Shown here piece after piece: positions 1 to 11,150 of a DNA stretch of 64,000 bases. The stretch's first letter is position 1; each line of letters opens with the position of its first letter. This DNA is from Eulemur rufifrons (Eukaryota; Chordata; Mammalia; Primates; Lemuridae): the NCBI RefSeq assembly GCF_041146395.1, contig NC_090984.1:79681114-79745113 (forward strand). The letters run 5' to 3'. A program made the position numbers and the translations under genes. Below the pieces are notes generated by a model. It was given only the letters and a program-made list of their open reading frames with translations. It made no database searches and had not been told where the DNA came from.

Positions 1-1139
1 ATATTTACCCCAGCTTGCCTAGGGAAGAAATGTTTTACTTTACCCACCCCCCTCCATGAGTCTATGTCTATTTTTTAAAAGGATAAAAATTTTGCCGAGG
101 AAAATAACGTGGAGTATTTCAGGTACTCTGGAACCGACAGCAGAATCAGGGAGAGAATGTGCTTATTATTCTCCAACATTAGGAAATTACTCTGTGATGG
201 GAAATTTAAGGGGAGATGATTGGAAAAGAAGCTGTGGGAAGAAACAGTGCCTGGACCAATTAGCAACATAAAACTGCAAGAGAAACTATATAAATCTTCA
301 CAGGAGTAAGTGCTTAAAAACCTATGTTTATAATAAAGACTAATGAATATCATGGCTGGGCTGAAAGTGTCTCCTTAAAGGTGAGAAGAAGTGCAGATGT
401 AACCAAGACTGGGATAAAGCCTGAGTGACCATAGAGAGATGATAAATAGCTTTCCAATTTATCCCCTCATAAATACTGCTTTTCAATGAGACTAATATGA
501 ATGGAATAGATGACTTATGGGTATCCAAAAGGAACTGTGACTATAAAAAGCATCTCAGATAACTAAAATACTGAGAAGCAAGAGTCTAAAATGAAGTAAA
601 CAGATTTATTCACATTGATAGTTCTGATGAGCTCTCTGAAATGAGATTTTTCTCACAGTTCTAGTTGTGAAACCATCAGTATTCTTAAAACCGTTCCATC
701 ATAATACAACTCAAATTTACCTGTTTAAGAAAAATCAGTGTTTTCAAAGTAAATGTGAAACACAGTAACATTGGCTTGTTTATTTTCAAAATCCATAGGC
801 TGGAGAAAACATATTTTAGGAGAACTATGTACCTATCACTTATTCCATAACCTGAATGCCTAGTATATTGAAGAGCACATAATTAAGAATAGGAGGATGC
901 TTCAATATCCTTTACAGGGAATAAGCTGAGTACAATGACAATAAGCAAAGGAGCAGAGCATTAAAAAAAATAGATGCACTCAACCACAACTTAAAAAATA
1001 ATTGTGATATTTTGGAAAAAAGAAGCAGTAGGTCATTCTGGTATTTATTTATCAGTAACAAGGTGGCCTTTTAAAAGGAAAAGTTTGGAGCACTTCATGC
1101 ACACGTGAACTCAGATGGAAGGCAGGTGGTAGGGTAGAA
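1..1139. other. Unassigned AT-rich noncoding DNA
   Basis: I recognise no repeat, exon or RNA gene here. The open frames present (71, 92 and 62 codons) overlap on opposite strands, start at arbitrary ATGs and contain no motif I know, which is what chance gives in AT-rich DNA. A short A run followed by AT-rich sequence lies near 962-1020. Confidence 0.5.
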
Positions 1140-1296
1140 ATGCTTAACCAAACTTGATTTTCACTATGACCTTTGACAAAGTCATTTAATCTCCTGAGAT
1201 TTGTTTCTTCATCTATAAAATAACTTCCTTGTATTGTGGTAAGGATTGCATAAGTATTTTGATATTTTGCTAATATTACATGCACACTAAGTATTA
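1140..1296 (+). repeat. MIR SINE, sense
   Basis: This is a decayed copy of MIR, the ancient tRNA-derived SINE mobilised by L2. The order of diagnostic pieces is right: a degenerate 'tgacctttgacaaagtcatttaa', then 'tttcttcatctataaaat', then 'gtaaggattgcataagtatttt'. The tRNA-like 5' end is lost or unreadable. A 117-codon frame on the minus strand runs through it and is not meaningful. Confidence 0.65.
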
Positions 1297-4200
1297 ATTT
1301 CCTTCCTCCATTTGCAGTAAAGACACACATACTGGCTGCAGAAGCAAGCCAATGATTTATTTTTATATGAGTTTTATAGGATAAGGCTATGTTGATTTTT
1401 TTCATGTTAAATATATATTGTGGTCACTATAACTTTTATTAAAAATGATTGCATTTGTATTATATATTAAATATGCATCTACATATTATGTGTTATGATA
1501 TAAACAAGTATTAATCTGGCATTACAAGCATACATTTCATGAACATGTAAGAAAAATGATTCATTCATTATTCTGAAATAAAATATATATATTAAAAAAA
1601 TAAATTTGCTAAGACACCCCCAATGTCATCTTTCTGCAATGAACCTTGCAAATCTCTTTCAAAGATTAATTTGTAAATAATTTTTGTTTTTATGAAAGTG
1701 ATTGAAATATAGCAAAGATTATTCATTGAATATAAAAGGATACACAATGAGAGGCAGATGTGGCACAAGTCTGCAACAGTTTTCACATGGATAGCAGAAT
1801 TCAGGGTTTTATACTTTAGTCAGTGCTGTCCTTCGGGGCAGAACCACACCCCCTCAGGTCATTTTGGAAATTTACTGGAGGTATTTCTTTGATTATTAAA
1901 ATATTAGGTGCTGCCACGTTAATAGATCAAGACCAAGAATGCTAGACATCCTGTCTAGCATTGTAGAGGTCCTGCAAAACAAACAAAATTCTCCCAGGTC
2001 ACACAAACTTGAAATATTCCTCATTTCCATTTAAAGTCATTTGAGCCTTTAAACTAACTCCATTATATGTATAAACAAAATATTTTCAGTGATTGTAATA
2101 GACACTGAATTTTCCTGGAATTCGTCTATAAACTAAGGGAATATTGTCCATTGTTTTGTTCAGATTTTGTCAAAAGTTGCTGGAAAATTAGACTATAGTG
2201 ACAATGTTGCTTGTGACATTTGAGTCACCAATGTAACATAGCTGTGTACATTTGCATTTATAATATTAAATTTATGGAAATTTTGTATATAAGTATTAAT
2301 ACATCTTTAAAAATTCTTATTTAAAAATGTCAAAACAACTATATTTAGCTGATTAGCATTGGATTTTATAGTTTGTCTAATAATTTAACAATTTCTCATA
2401 TGTCTAATCTGTCAACACCTTTTTAAATAAAACAATGACACTAGCAAAATTGAATGTAAATTTTATCACAAAGCACATTGATTAAATTATCAAGGATATA
2501 ATAATCATGTTTCTGAAATTTATAAGGAAATTGTGTTACTGTCACCGGACTTTTTTAAATATATCTTAATTTGAGGAATAAATGTCTTATTATTTCTTAT
2601 AAAATAGCATGATGCATTATCAGATACATAAAACAAAAGTATTAGAGAAAACTAGTCTTTCTAGCTGTATGAGACATTGTTATTTTCATGTTGGAAAGAA
2701 GTTCAAATGAAAAAACTTCTTGTATTTTACTGAGCAATAATATTGCATCATGAAGGCTTGATGAGATTGTGAAAAATGTCGAAGATCAGCAGTGCAATGG
2801 AACTGCAGTCAAGCAAATTTGCATACAACAGATGAAAGTATTCGGCGTGACAATGAATCATTATGGCTTATGTATATGTAAGGTTCATGAAGATTAAAAA
2901 AATCATGAAAAATATTACTTTGAAAATTACTGAGAATAGATGAAAGAGACTATCAATTCTCAAATCCTTTAAAAATATCTCATAGGGAAACATTCTCTCT
3001 CCAAATATCACTGCTTGGATATTAGCCAGGGTAGGTCTACAATGTGGATTTAGCTCTTGGTGCTTTAGTAATTCATTATATTGTTAAATTAAATTACTTA
3101 GGTATCAGTATTAAAGAAATACTTTAAAATCAATGAATGTTGTATTCAGTGTTACCAAAAAAAAAAAAAAATCAAGAATAAACAATGCAATGGTAATAAC
3201 TAGAGCTTGAAATTGGAAATAAGATGGATTTTAATGTATATTTAAACTTTTTTATTATTTGCAATTATTTAAAAAGTTTTTATTCATTAAATTAAAAATT
3301 AAGCATCACAATTCAAATATCAAAAATGATATGACATATCTTGCAAATATCTTTGTATGTCTGCAAAGTTAAATGGGTTCTTTTATGAACTGCTGAAAAT
3401 AAGATCAATTGTATAGTTACCAGAATTGTCATAGGATTTGTTAACAAACATATATATTATGTAAAATTAGCTTGTGCATCAAATATTTTTACAGTTTTTA
3501 TTGTTGCAGAAGTCAGATAAATGCAAATAGATTGCTTTTATTTTAATGACTGCTAAAACGAGAAGATGATTAGATTTTTTCTTAAAAAAAATTGATTTAA
3601 TTTACAAAACTGGACTGGATAATTAATTCATATGAAACAGATGAAGATTATTATTAGCCAAAATTTTCTGAAAAATTTAATCAAGCTAAAACCCAGTGTT
3701 TTCAGGGGCCAAAGTACACTTTAATTAATGTAATTATGAAACATTTTGAATGGTGTTGAGACTTACACACACTTCTTTGGAAAGAAGCAAATGGCTCTGG
3801 AATTTCCAACATATTTGATTGAAAGGCTGTGAGCGCTGCAGTGTAATTCTGGCAAAAGTACTTTCCTTATGCATATGTGTAATAGAGGAAACATGCGGTT
3901 CCTGTTAACACACTTTGAGCAACATTAATAGCACATATAAAATTTACAATTCTCACAGAAATACATTAATGATTGTTTTAAAGTTACATATATGTATATG
4001 TGTGTAACTTAATTTTTTGTAACATAAATCTAGGTTGCTGAAATCACACATGGAAATGATTTCTCTTGGTTATAGAAATTACATATTAAAACAAATTGGG
4101 GAGATTACTTATGATTAATCAATTTTATCCTGCCACTATGCTTCGAGGTCTACCACTCACTTTGTCTATAGCAGCACTGTGTTACTCAGATACAATGCAA

Positions 4201-4404
4201 GCCATAAATGTGAGCCGTATATATCATTTTAGATGTTTTAGTAGCCACATTATAAAAAGTAAAAAAAGTAGGGAAAATTAATTTTAATTATATATTATAT
4301 TTAACAGAATATATCTCCAAATTATCCTTTCAACCTGTAGCTAATCAATATAAACATTTAGAGATATTTTAGACCTCCTTAAGTTTTACTATCTAATTTA
4401 ATTA
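1297..4404. other. Unassigned AT-rich DNA, 3.1 kb
   Basis: No family I can name appears in this stretch. It holds an A14 run at 3158-3171. It also has an octamer-like TATGCATATG at 3868-3877 in a repeat-free part, and a 26-nt near-palindrome at 3983-4008 whose arms begin GTTACA and end TGTAAC. No credible coding frame is present. Confidence 0.45.
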
Positions 4405-4417
4405 AAATTAAATAACA
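4405..4417 (+). repeat. Target-site duplication, left copy
   Basis: AAATTAAATAACA is repeated exactly at 6450-6462, on either side of the twin-primed L1. The sequence is AT-rich, so a 13-bp match is weaker evidence than it would be in mixed sequence, but both copies sit where the element edges predict. Confidence 0.6.
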
Positions 4418-4826
4418 CTTATTTGTATCATCTGCAATTTCTTTCTTCAGTGTTTTGTAGTTCTCTTTGTAGAGATCTTTCACCTCCTTGGTTAAGTATA
4501 TTCCTAGGTTTTTTATTTTCTTTGTAGCAATTGTGAATACTATTGAGTCTTTGATTTGACTCTCAGCTTAGCTATTATTGGTGTATAGGAATGCTACTGA
4601 TTTTGCAACCTAAGACTTTATTAAATTTATTTATCAATTTCGGGAGTCTCTTGATGGAATCTTTGGGGTTTTCTATTTTAGATATAAGATCATATTGTCA
4701 GCAAAAAGTGATAGTTTGACCTCCTCTTTCCTAATTTGGCTACCCTTAATTTATTTTATTTCCTGATGCTCTGGTTAGGACTTCCAGTACTATGTTGAAT
4801 AGAAGTGGTGACAAACATATCATGCT
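4418..4826 (-). mobile_element. L1 ORF2 segment, inverted 5' half of twin-primed insertion
   Basis: Read on the minus strand, this segment is the reverse transcriptase part of L1 ORF2. It runs from the motif region to a position close to the start of the sense segment beginning near 4827. The catalytic F-A-D-D motif appears as F-A-D-N (codons on the minus strand at 4694-4705), so a catalytic aspartate is lost. The inversion relative to the next segment, with nearly contiguous ORF2 coordinates and one shared target-site duplication, marks a single insertion made by twin priming. The copy is non-coding. Confidence 0.85.
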
Positions 4827-6449
4827 CATGGATTGGTAGAATCAACATTGTTAAAATGTCCATACTACCCAAAGTGACTTACATATTCAATGCAATCCCC
4901 ATCAAAATCCCAATGTCATATTAAACAGATCTAGAAAGAAATAATTCTATGCTTCATTTGGAACCAGAAAAGAGCCCGAACAGCCAAAGCAATCTTAAGC
5001 AAAAAGAACAAACCTGGAGGCATCACATTACCAGAATCCAAACTTATCCTACAAGGCTGTAGTAATCAAAACAGCATGGTATTGGCATAAAAATAGATAC
5101 ATAGACCAATGGAACAGAACAGGAAACTCAGACATAAAACCTCAGATGTAAAACATATGGCCAAACTGATCTTTGACACAACAGACAACAATATACACTA
5201 AGGAAAACAATCCCTATTCAATAAATGGTACTGGGAAAATTAGATAGCCACCTACAGAAGAATGAAACAGGATCCATATCTCTCACCACTCACAAAAATT
5301 AATTCAAGATGGATAAATGACTTAAATATAAGGCATGAAACCACAAGAATTTTAGAAGGAAATGTTAGAAAAACTCTTCTAGATATCTTCTTAGGCAAAG
5401 AATTTATGAAGAAGATCCCAAAGGTAATCACAGCAATAAAAATAAATATTAGGGGACTTGATTAAATTAAAAAGCTTCTGCGTAGCCAAGGAAATAATCA
5501 ACAGATCAAGTAGAGAACCTACAGAATGAGATAAAATATTTGCAAGCTATACAACCAATAGAGGACTAATAACTAGAATCTACAAAGAACTCAAGCAAAT
5601 CAGCAAGAAAAAAATCAAACAACCCCTTTAAAAAGTGCATAAAAAACATGAACAGAAGCTTCTCAAAAGAAGATAGAGAAATGTCCAATAAACATATGAA
5701 AAAGTGCTTAATGTTACTAACAATCAGGGAAATGAAAATTAAAACCACAATGAGATACCATCTTACTCCAGTCAGAATGGCTTTTATTAAAAAGTAAAAA
5801 AATAGAAAATAAAAAAAAAGATGCTGATATGGATGTAGAGAGAAAGGAACACTTATACAGTGTTGGTGGGACTGCAAATTAGTACAACCTCTACGGAAAA
5901 CAGTATGGACTTTCCTCAAAGAACTAAAAGTAAACCTGCCATTTGATCTAGCAATCCTACTACTGGGTATTTACCCAAAGGAAAGACACCTGCACTTGAA
6001 TGTTTATTTCAGCACAATTCACAATTGCAAAGAAGTGGAATCAATGCAAATGCCCATCAATTTATGAGTGGTGAACAAAATGTGGTATACGTATACCATG
6101 GAATACTCCTCAGCGACGAAGAAGGATGACTTACTGCCTTTTGCAACAATTTGGGTGGAACTGGTGACCAGTATCCTAAGTGAAGTATCTAAAGAATGGA
6201 GAAACAAACATCACTATTAAATTTGAACTAACTAACTGATGAGCACACATGTGCATAGAGGGAAGTATAACTCAATGGAATTCAATCAGGGAGGAGTGGA
6301 TGGGCAACAACCTACCTAAAGAGTACAATGAACACTATAATATCTGGGTGATGGACATACTTATAACCCTGACTAAAGCATTACAAAAGTGATCCTAGTA
6401 ACCAAAAACATCTGTATCCCTGTAATACTTTGGAATAAATAAATAAATT
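4827..6449 (+). mobile_element. L1 ORF2 3' part and 3' UTR, sense half of twin-primed insertion
   Basis: This covers the end of L1 ORF2 and the 3' UTR in the plus orientation. Landmarks in order are 'catgctcatggattgg', 'atggaacagaacag', 'aataaatggtactggg', 'aaaattaaaaccacaatgag', 'ggtgggactgcaaatt', 'tactgggtatttaccc' and 'accatggaatactcc'. It ends in an AATAAA-rich tail at about 6433-6449. Stop codons and small indels break the frame; 5262-5465 is the longest surviving piece (67 codons of ORF2 C-terminal region). The 3' UTR resembles the strepsirrhine L1 also seen at 9571-10602. Confidence 0.9.
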
Positions 6450-6462
6450 AAATTAAATAACA
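6450..6462 (+). repeat. Target-site duplication, right copy
   Basis: Exact copy of 4405-4417 directly after the L1 tail, closing the twin-primed insertion. Confidence 0.6.
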
Positions 6463-6889
6463 TTAAAAAGTCAATTCTTCAGATTTGACCACATTTTAAG
6501 TGCTCCATAACTACACCATTACCATACTGGACAGCACAGGTCTATAGTGTTATATATTACTATTATTAGTTGTCTTATCAACAATTAACAAGTGTTAATT
6601 AGCCTAATACAGTTTTTTTTAATATCTGGGCACACCTCTGTTTTTCTCTTCTCTTTTCCTGCATTTGTTATATTATTTTAAGGAGGTGCAAGAATGTAAC
6701 TACTTCATTAGGTCTTTTATTGTAGCTAATTGTTTAATAATAAATCATGCTTCTCTCCTTTATAGCTAGAGCATTATATTTATTCTTTTGAATCAACATG
6801 ACATATAATTTTGTATCAACAATGTGTGATTTTGAATTATTCTAATGAGTAGCTTTAGGTTATATTGTCTATAAATGTGCTTTTAAAAA
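6463..6889. other. Unassigned AT-rich DNA
   Basis: I see no recognised repeat, coding frame or RNA gene between the L1 and the MaLR LTR. Confidence 0.5.
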
Positions 6890-7236
6890 AGCAATAGACT
6901 GAATGTGTCCATCCAAAATTCATATGTTGAAACCTAATCCCAATGTGATGGTATTTGTAGGTAAGGCCTTTGGGAGGATGGAGCCCTCAGGAATGGGATT
7001 AGTACCCTTATGAAAGAGGCCAGAGAGCCAGCTAACTCTCTTTCCAACATGTGAAGCTATAATGGGAAGCAGGTGGTTTGCAACCCAGAAGAGGGCTCTC
7101 ACCAGAACCTGATCGTGCTGGTACCCTGATCTTAGACTTCCAACATCCAGAAGTGTGAGAAATAAATTTCTATTGTTTATAACCCATCGAGTCTCTACTA
7201 TTTTGTTATGGCAGCCTGAACTGATTAAGATAGACA
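6890..7236 (+). mobile_element. MaLR solo LTR (MST/MLT1-like), sense
   Basis: This is a solo LTR of the ERVL-MaLR superfamily, a non-coding relic of an old endogenous retroelement. It reads 'gaatgtgtccatccaaaattcatatg', 'ggcctttgggagg', 'gggattagtacccttatgaaag', 'gagggctctcaccag', 'gatcttagacttcc' and 'tgtgagaaataaatttct', then ends 'gcagcctgaactgattaagata'. The AATAAA is the LTR polyadenylation signal. Length of about 350 bp is near full for this class. No internal retroviral sequence follows. The exact subfamily is not settled by eye. Confidence 0.85.
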
Positions 7237-8970
7237 GTTAAGTAAACTTTAGAACATGCTATAGAATTTTGAGGCACTGATCTACATGAATACAGTAATG
7301 GTGGTTTCCTTCTGTCTGTAGCAGGAAGAACAAACCACGTTTGTGGGATTTTGAAGAAAGAATTGTACTGATTGGTTTGTAGACTTGTTAAACTGCTATA
7401 CTAGATCAACTCTAAGCACAACAAAACCTTACTGAATATACCAACATTTTTTATTCAATTATTCTCTCTCTCTCCCTATTGTCATCGTTTCTGTCCCTCT
7501 CATATTTTCCTTTAGCACATTAGATATGTCTTCTAAGTGGTCTAAAACTTGAAGTAATAGAAACTGAAAAAAGCATATGAAAATAGATCAATGACAATAT
7601 TGATAATAAAAATAAGACAAAATATATTCAGTATTTACCAGGTTTTAATAATTGTCTTAAGGGCTTAATATATATCAGTTGACATATCTACAAGCACTCT
7701 TTGAAGAATGTACAATTGTTTCTGAGTTTGATACTTCTTAGGTCAGATCAGTAGTAAGTAAGTTGAGAATCCCACCCAGATATCCAGTTGGGCAAACCTT
7801 GATCCTAAGCACTATGATATACTGCTTCACAAGGGAACACAAACCGTGAAATACAAACCTGCTTTTAGCAGATGGATGGATGCTCCACACTAACACACCT
7901 GTATAGAGTATAAGGGAAGATTATTACAATTGTATATTATGTAGTTTGACTTTCACCCTTTTGTTTTAATCTAATAAACCATTTCTGGCAGTGCTCAAAT
8001 GAACAACACAGATGCATTTATGTAACAGTGCCCCATGACCAAAAGATAATGTGGTGCTTTGCTATCTATCCTGTTCTACAATATTAGGTTTGTGCTCATC
8101 ATACAGCTGTTGCAAAATCGAGACTCCCCAGAACTGTCCCAGTTAATATTGGCTCCAATCATTCTGTTGCCCTGTGGAGTATTAGAGCATGACAGGGCTG
8201 TAGTCACACTTCAAAGGCAACGGACCTCACTGTTGTCAGATCACACAGCTATTACTACAGAACTTGCCATGCTTTTTTTTCCTCTGCCATTGCTTTGCTC
8301 TTGGTGTATGCAGTCATTTACCTATTGAGTTTTATAACTTTCTAATAAATCTCAAAGTTTAATTTAATTTTATTTTTTAAACTTTAAATCACGTGAGTCA
8401 GCTTGCATTGATGAGGAGTAAAGATGTTAGCAGTATTTATTTCCTTAAAATATGTATTCTGTATATTAGGGGACACTCATGTTTTTGAGTGAATAAATTT
8501 TAATAGGCTGATTTTTTTTTTTATTTTGGTCTTCTTTCAAAGGAAAAGCATCATATTCTTACTTTGAAGTGTTTTTCTATTTAACAGAAAATCTAGGCCA
8601 CATTTTACCCATTATCACCTTGATACATGAAGAATACTGACTTTTAGGAAAGTGGCTAAAATAACTCCTTTTAAAATGGTAAGGGAAAATAATATCAATT
8701 TGAAAACTTTTGAATATTTTTCATATTTATTAACCATATTAAAAACATATTTTATTTAAATGTTAAACGAATGCATTTTATTTACTGATATTTCCTGTAA
8801 GAAACTTTACCTTGGTCTTATCTATAAAAGAGGAATAATTATTATAATGGGAATTTTTGAACATTATATTATAAGTCAAATGAGATAATATCTCAAATTT
8901 AGTTTCACATGGGATTTGCATGTATTTTTATTTCATAATTTTTTTATGGTTGATGTAAATGAGTTCTAAA
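7237..8970. other. Unassigned AT-rich DNA, 1.7 kb
   Basis: No known repeat is recognised. A short TC-rich tract lies at 7462-7475. An 89-codon frame at 8059-8328 starts without a Kozak-like context and has no recognisable domain, so I do not call it a gene. Confidence 0.45.
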
Positions 8971-8984
8971 TGGTGTATATATAA

Positions 8985-9166
8985 ATAAATATATGTGTGT
9001 ATATATATGCATACACCACATTTTCTTTATCCATTCATGAATTAAAGGGCACTTTGGTGGATTCCACATCTTTGAAATTGTGAATTGTGCTACAATAAAC
9101 ATTCAAATGCAGGTGTCTTTTTGATAAAATGACTTCACTTCCTTTGGGTAGATACAGCAGTTTTTG
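8985..9166 (-). mobile_element. L1 3' ORF2 fragment, antisense
   Basis: On the minus strand this is the end of L1 ORF2. The plus strand shows 'ccacattttctttatccattcatgaatt', 'gaaattgtgaattgtgctacaataaacattc' and 'cttcctttgggtagata'. No poly-T tail precedes it, so it is truncated at both ends, or is the inverted piece of a lost twin-primed copy. The left edge dissolves into an AT/GT-rich stretch near 8985-9012. Confidence 0.8.
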
Positions 9167-9506
9167 ATAAAATTTATCTTAGCAAACATTAAATCCCCTC
9201 TATAGACCTACTGCTATTAGTTGAGATTTTTTTTTTTTACTACAAAGATGCTTTCCACTAGTCTTAAAACTAACACAAAAATATTCTGCAAAAGTAAGAA
9301 AGATTTGTGTAAGGTTAGAAAATGTATTGTCAGCTGTGTGCTAAAATCTTAATATTTTAATTACAGTAGCTGTCATTTTCTAATTATTTATCTCATGGTA
9401 GTTTGAACATCTTTCAATCACTTCTTACTTAGAATATGTTATGTTAATTTTGTTAAGCTAGATAAATATACAGTCAGGAATAAAATTATGTAATTAAAAT
9501 ATTGAT
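9167..9506. other. Unassigned AT-rich DNA
   Basis: Nothing recognised apart from a T11 run near 9228-9238. Confidence 0.45.
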
Positions 9507-9570
9507 GTGTATCAGTCAGCTATTGCTACAATAATGCTGTATAACAAGCCACCCTAAAAATCAGTGGTTC
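9507..9570 (+). repeat. Old LTR-like repeat, left part (interrupted)
   Basis: The text 'tgtatcagtcagctattgct...taacaagccaccctaaaaatcagtggttcag' matches the start of a common mammalian interspersed repeat, probably an ERVL-type LTR. I cannot name the family. It is cut by the L1 at 9571 and appears to resume near 10780. Confidence 0.55.
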
Positions 9571-10602
9571 AGCAACAACAAAATTAAATAAATGGGACCT
9601 GATCAAATTAAAAAGCTTCTACACAGCCAAGGAAACTATCGCAAGAGCAAACAGACAATCTACAGAATGGGAGAAAATATTTGCATGCTACACATCTGAT
9701 AAAGGGCTGATAACTAGAATCTAGATAGAACTCAGGAAAATCAGCAAGAAAAAAAATCAAACAACCCTATCATGACATGAACAGAAACTTTTCAAAAGAA
9801 GATAGACTAATGGCCAAGAAACATATGAAAAAATGCTCAACATCTCTAATCATAAGGGAAATGCAAATCTAAACCACAAATGAGATATCACTTACCTCCA
9901 GTGAGAATTGCCTTTATCAAAAAGTCCCAAAACAATAAATGTTGGTGTGGATGCAGAGAGACAGGAACACTCATAGACTGCTGGTGGGACTGCAAACTAG
10001 TGCAATCTCTGTGGAAAGTAATATGGAGATACCAGGAGAACTACCATTTGATCCAGCAATCCCATTACTGGGCATTTACCCAAAGGAAAAAAAGATGTTC
10101 TATAAAAAAGACATCTGTACTTGAATGTTTCTAGAAGCACAATTCACAGTTGCAAAGATGTGGAAACAACCCAAGTGCCCATCAATACATAAGTGGATTA
10201 ATAAAATGTGGTATATGTATACCATGGAGTTCTACTCAGCCACAAAAGAACAATCATGATCTAGCACGTCTTGTATTATCCTGGATAGAGCTGGAGCCCA
10301 TTCTACTAAGTGAAGTATCATAAAAATGGAAAAACAAGCACCACATGTACTCACCATCAAATTGGTATTAACTGATCAACACTTAAGTGCACATATAGTA
10401 GTAACATTCACTGGGTGTCAGGCAGATGGGAGGGGAGAGAGAGGGGATGGGTATATTCACACCTAATGGGTGCGGTGTGCACCATCTGGGGGATGGACAT
10501 GCTAGAAGCTCTGACTTGGGTGGGGCAAAGGCAATATATGTACCCTAAACATTTATACCTCTGTGTAATATCCTGAAATAAAAACAAAGTAAAAAAAAGA
10601 AA
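9571..10602 (+). mobile_element. 5'-truncated lemur-type L1 (ORF2 3' end, 3' UTR, A-tail), sense
   Basis: The element starts in ORF2 at 'gcaacaacaaaattaaataaatgggacctgat'. It continues through 'agaatgggagaaaatatttgc', 'ctggtgggactgcaaactag', 'cccattactgggcatttaccc' and 'gtataccatggag', then a 3' UTR with 'gggagg...gggatgggtatattcac' and 'gcaatatatgtaccctaaacatttatacc', ending 'cctgaaataaaa' plus an A-rich tail at 10577-10602. In-frame stops and indels abolish coding; two overlapping frames of 84 and 61 codons at 9880-10134 are remnants. ATCAGTG at 9560-9566 recurs after the tail, near 10606-10612, as a weak duplication candidate. Confidence 0.9.
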
Positions 10603-10779
10603 ATCAATCAGTGAGTGATGGTCACAAAAAATATATATGCTAAAATGTTGAATTATTTTTTGCTGAAATGTCATATCACATGTAACCCAAGCCATGAATT
10701 ATATTTGCTGATATTTATGACTTTGAGGTTATAAAATATTAGTTTATTAAAAAATAGTAATTAATTTTCATACTCAGGG
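10603..10779. other. Sequence after the L1 tail, unassigned
   Basis: AT-rich and unrecognised. It may be decayed middle sequence of the interrupted LTR-like repeat. Confidence 0.35.
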
Positions 10780-11150
10780 TCATGGGGTGACTGCATCATG
10801 GCTTGTATTGGATGAACTCTAACATCTAACATCTAGGCTCCAGGCTCCTAACTCTAGAGTACAGATTGGTTTCAGGTCTGCTCTATGATGCTTAATCTTC
10901 TGGGCCTAGCTATCATCCAGTGCATGTGTCCATTTCTCTGTATCTTACTCTGTGATCTAGGGTGAAGGATAGTGGCTTACTGACGTCATTTTATTCTCTT
11001 GGTGGATCACCAGTGTTGAAGAAGACAAGCTGAACTCCACAGCCCCATTTAAAGCCTCTGCTTATGCAACCTACACTAACATCCCATTGGCCAAAGAAAT
11101 TCCATGCCCAAGTCCCCAGTGTCAAGATTAGGACAAGAACACTTTAACCA
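10780..11150 (+). repeat. Old LTR-like repeat, right part (interrupted)
   Basis: The pieces 'ggtcatggggtgactgcatcatggc', 'ggtctgctctatgatgcttaatcttctgggcc', 'aagcctctgcttatgc', 'ctaacatcccattggcc' and 'ccccagtgtcaagatta' follow the order of the second half of the repeat that begins at 9507. Together they suggest one element split by the L1. Class (ERVL-like LTR) is a guess; the family is not resolved. Confidence 0.5.

Noticed and set aside
5262..5465. 67-codon frame as a small gene
   Set aside because: Matches the C-terminal part of L1 ORF2 inside the twin-primed copy.
8059..8328. 89-codon frame
   Set aside because: No domain and no exon or start context, and the length is expected by chance.
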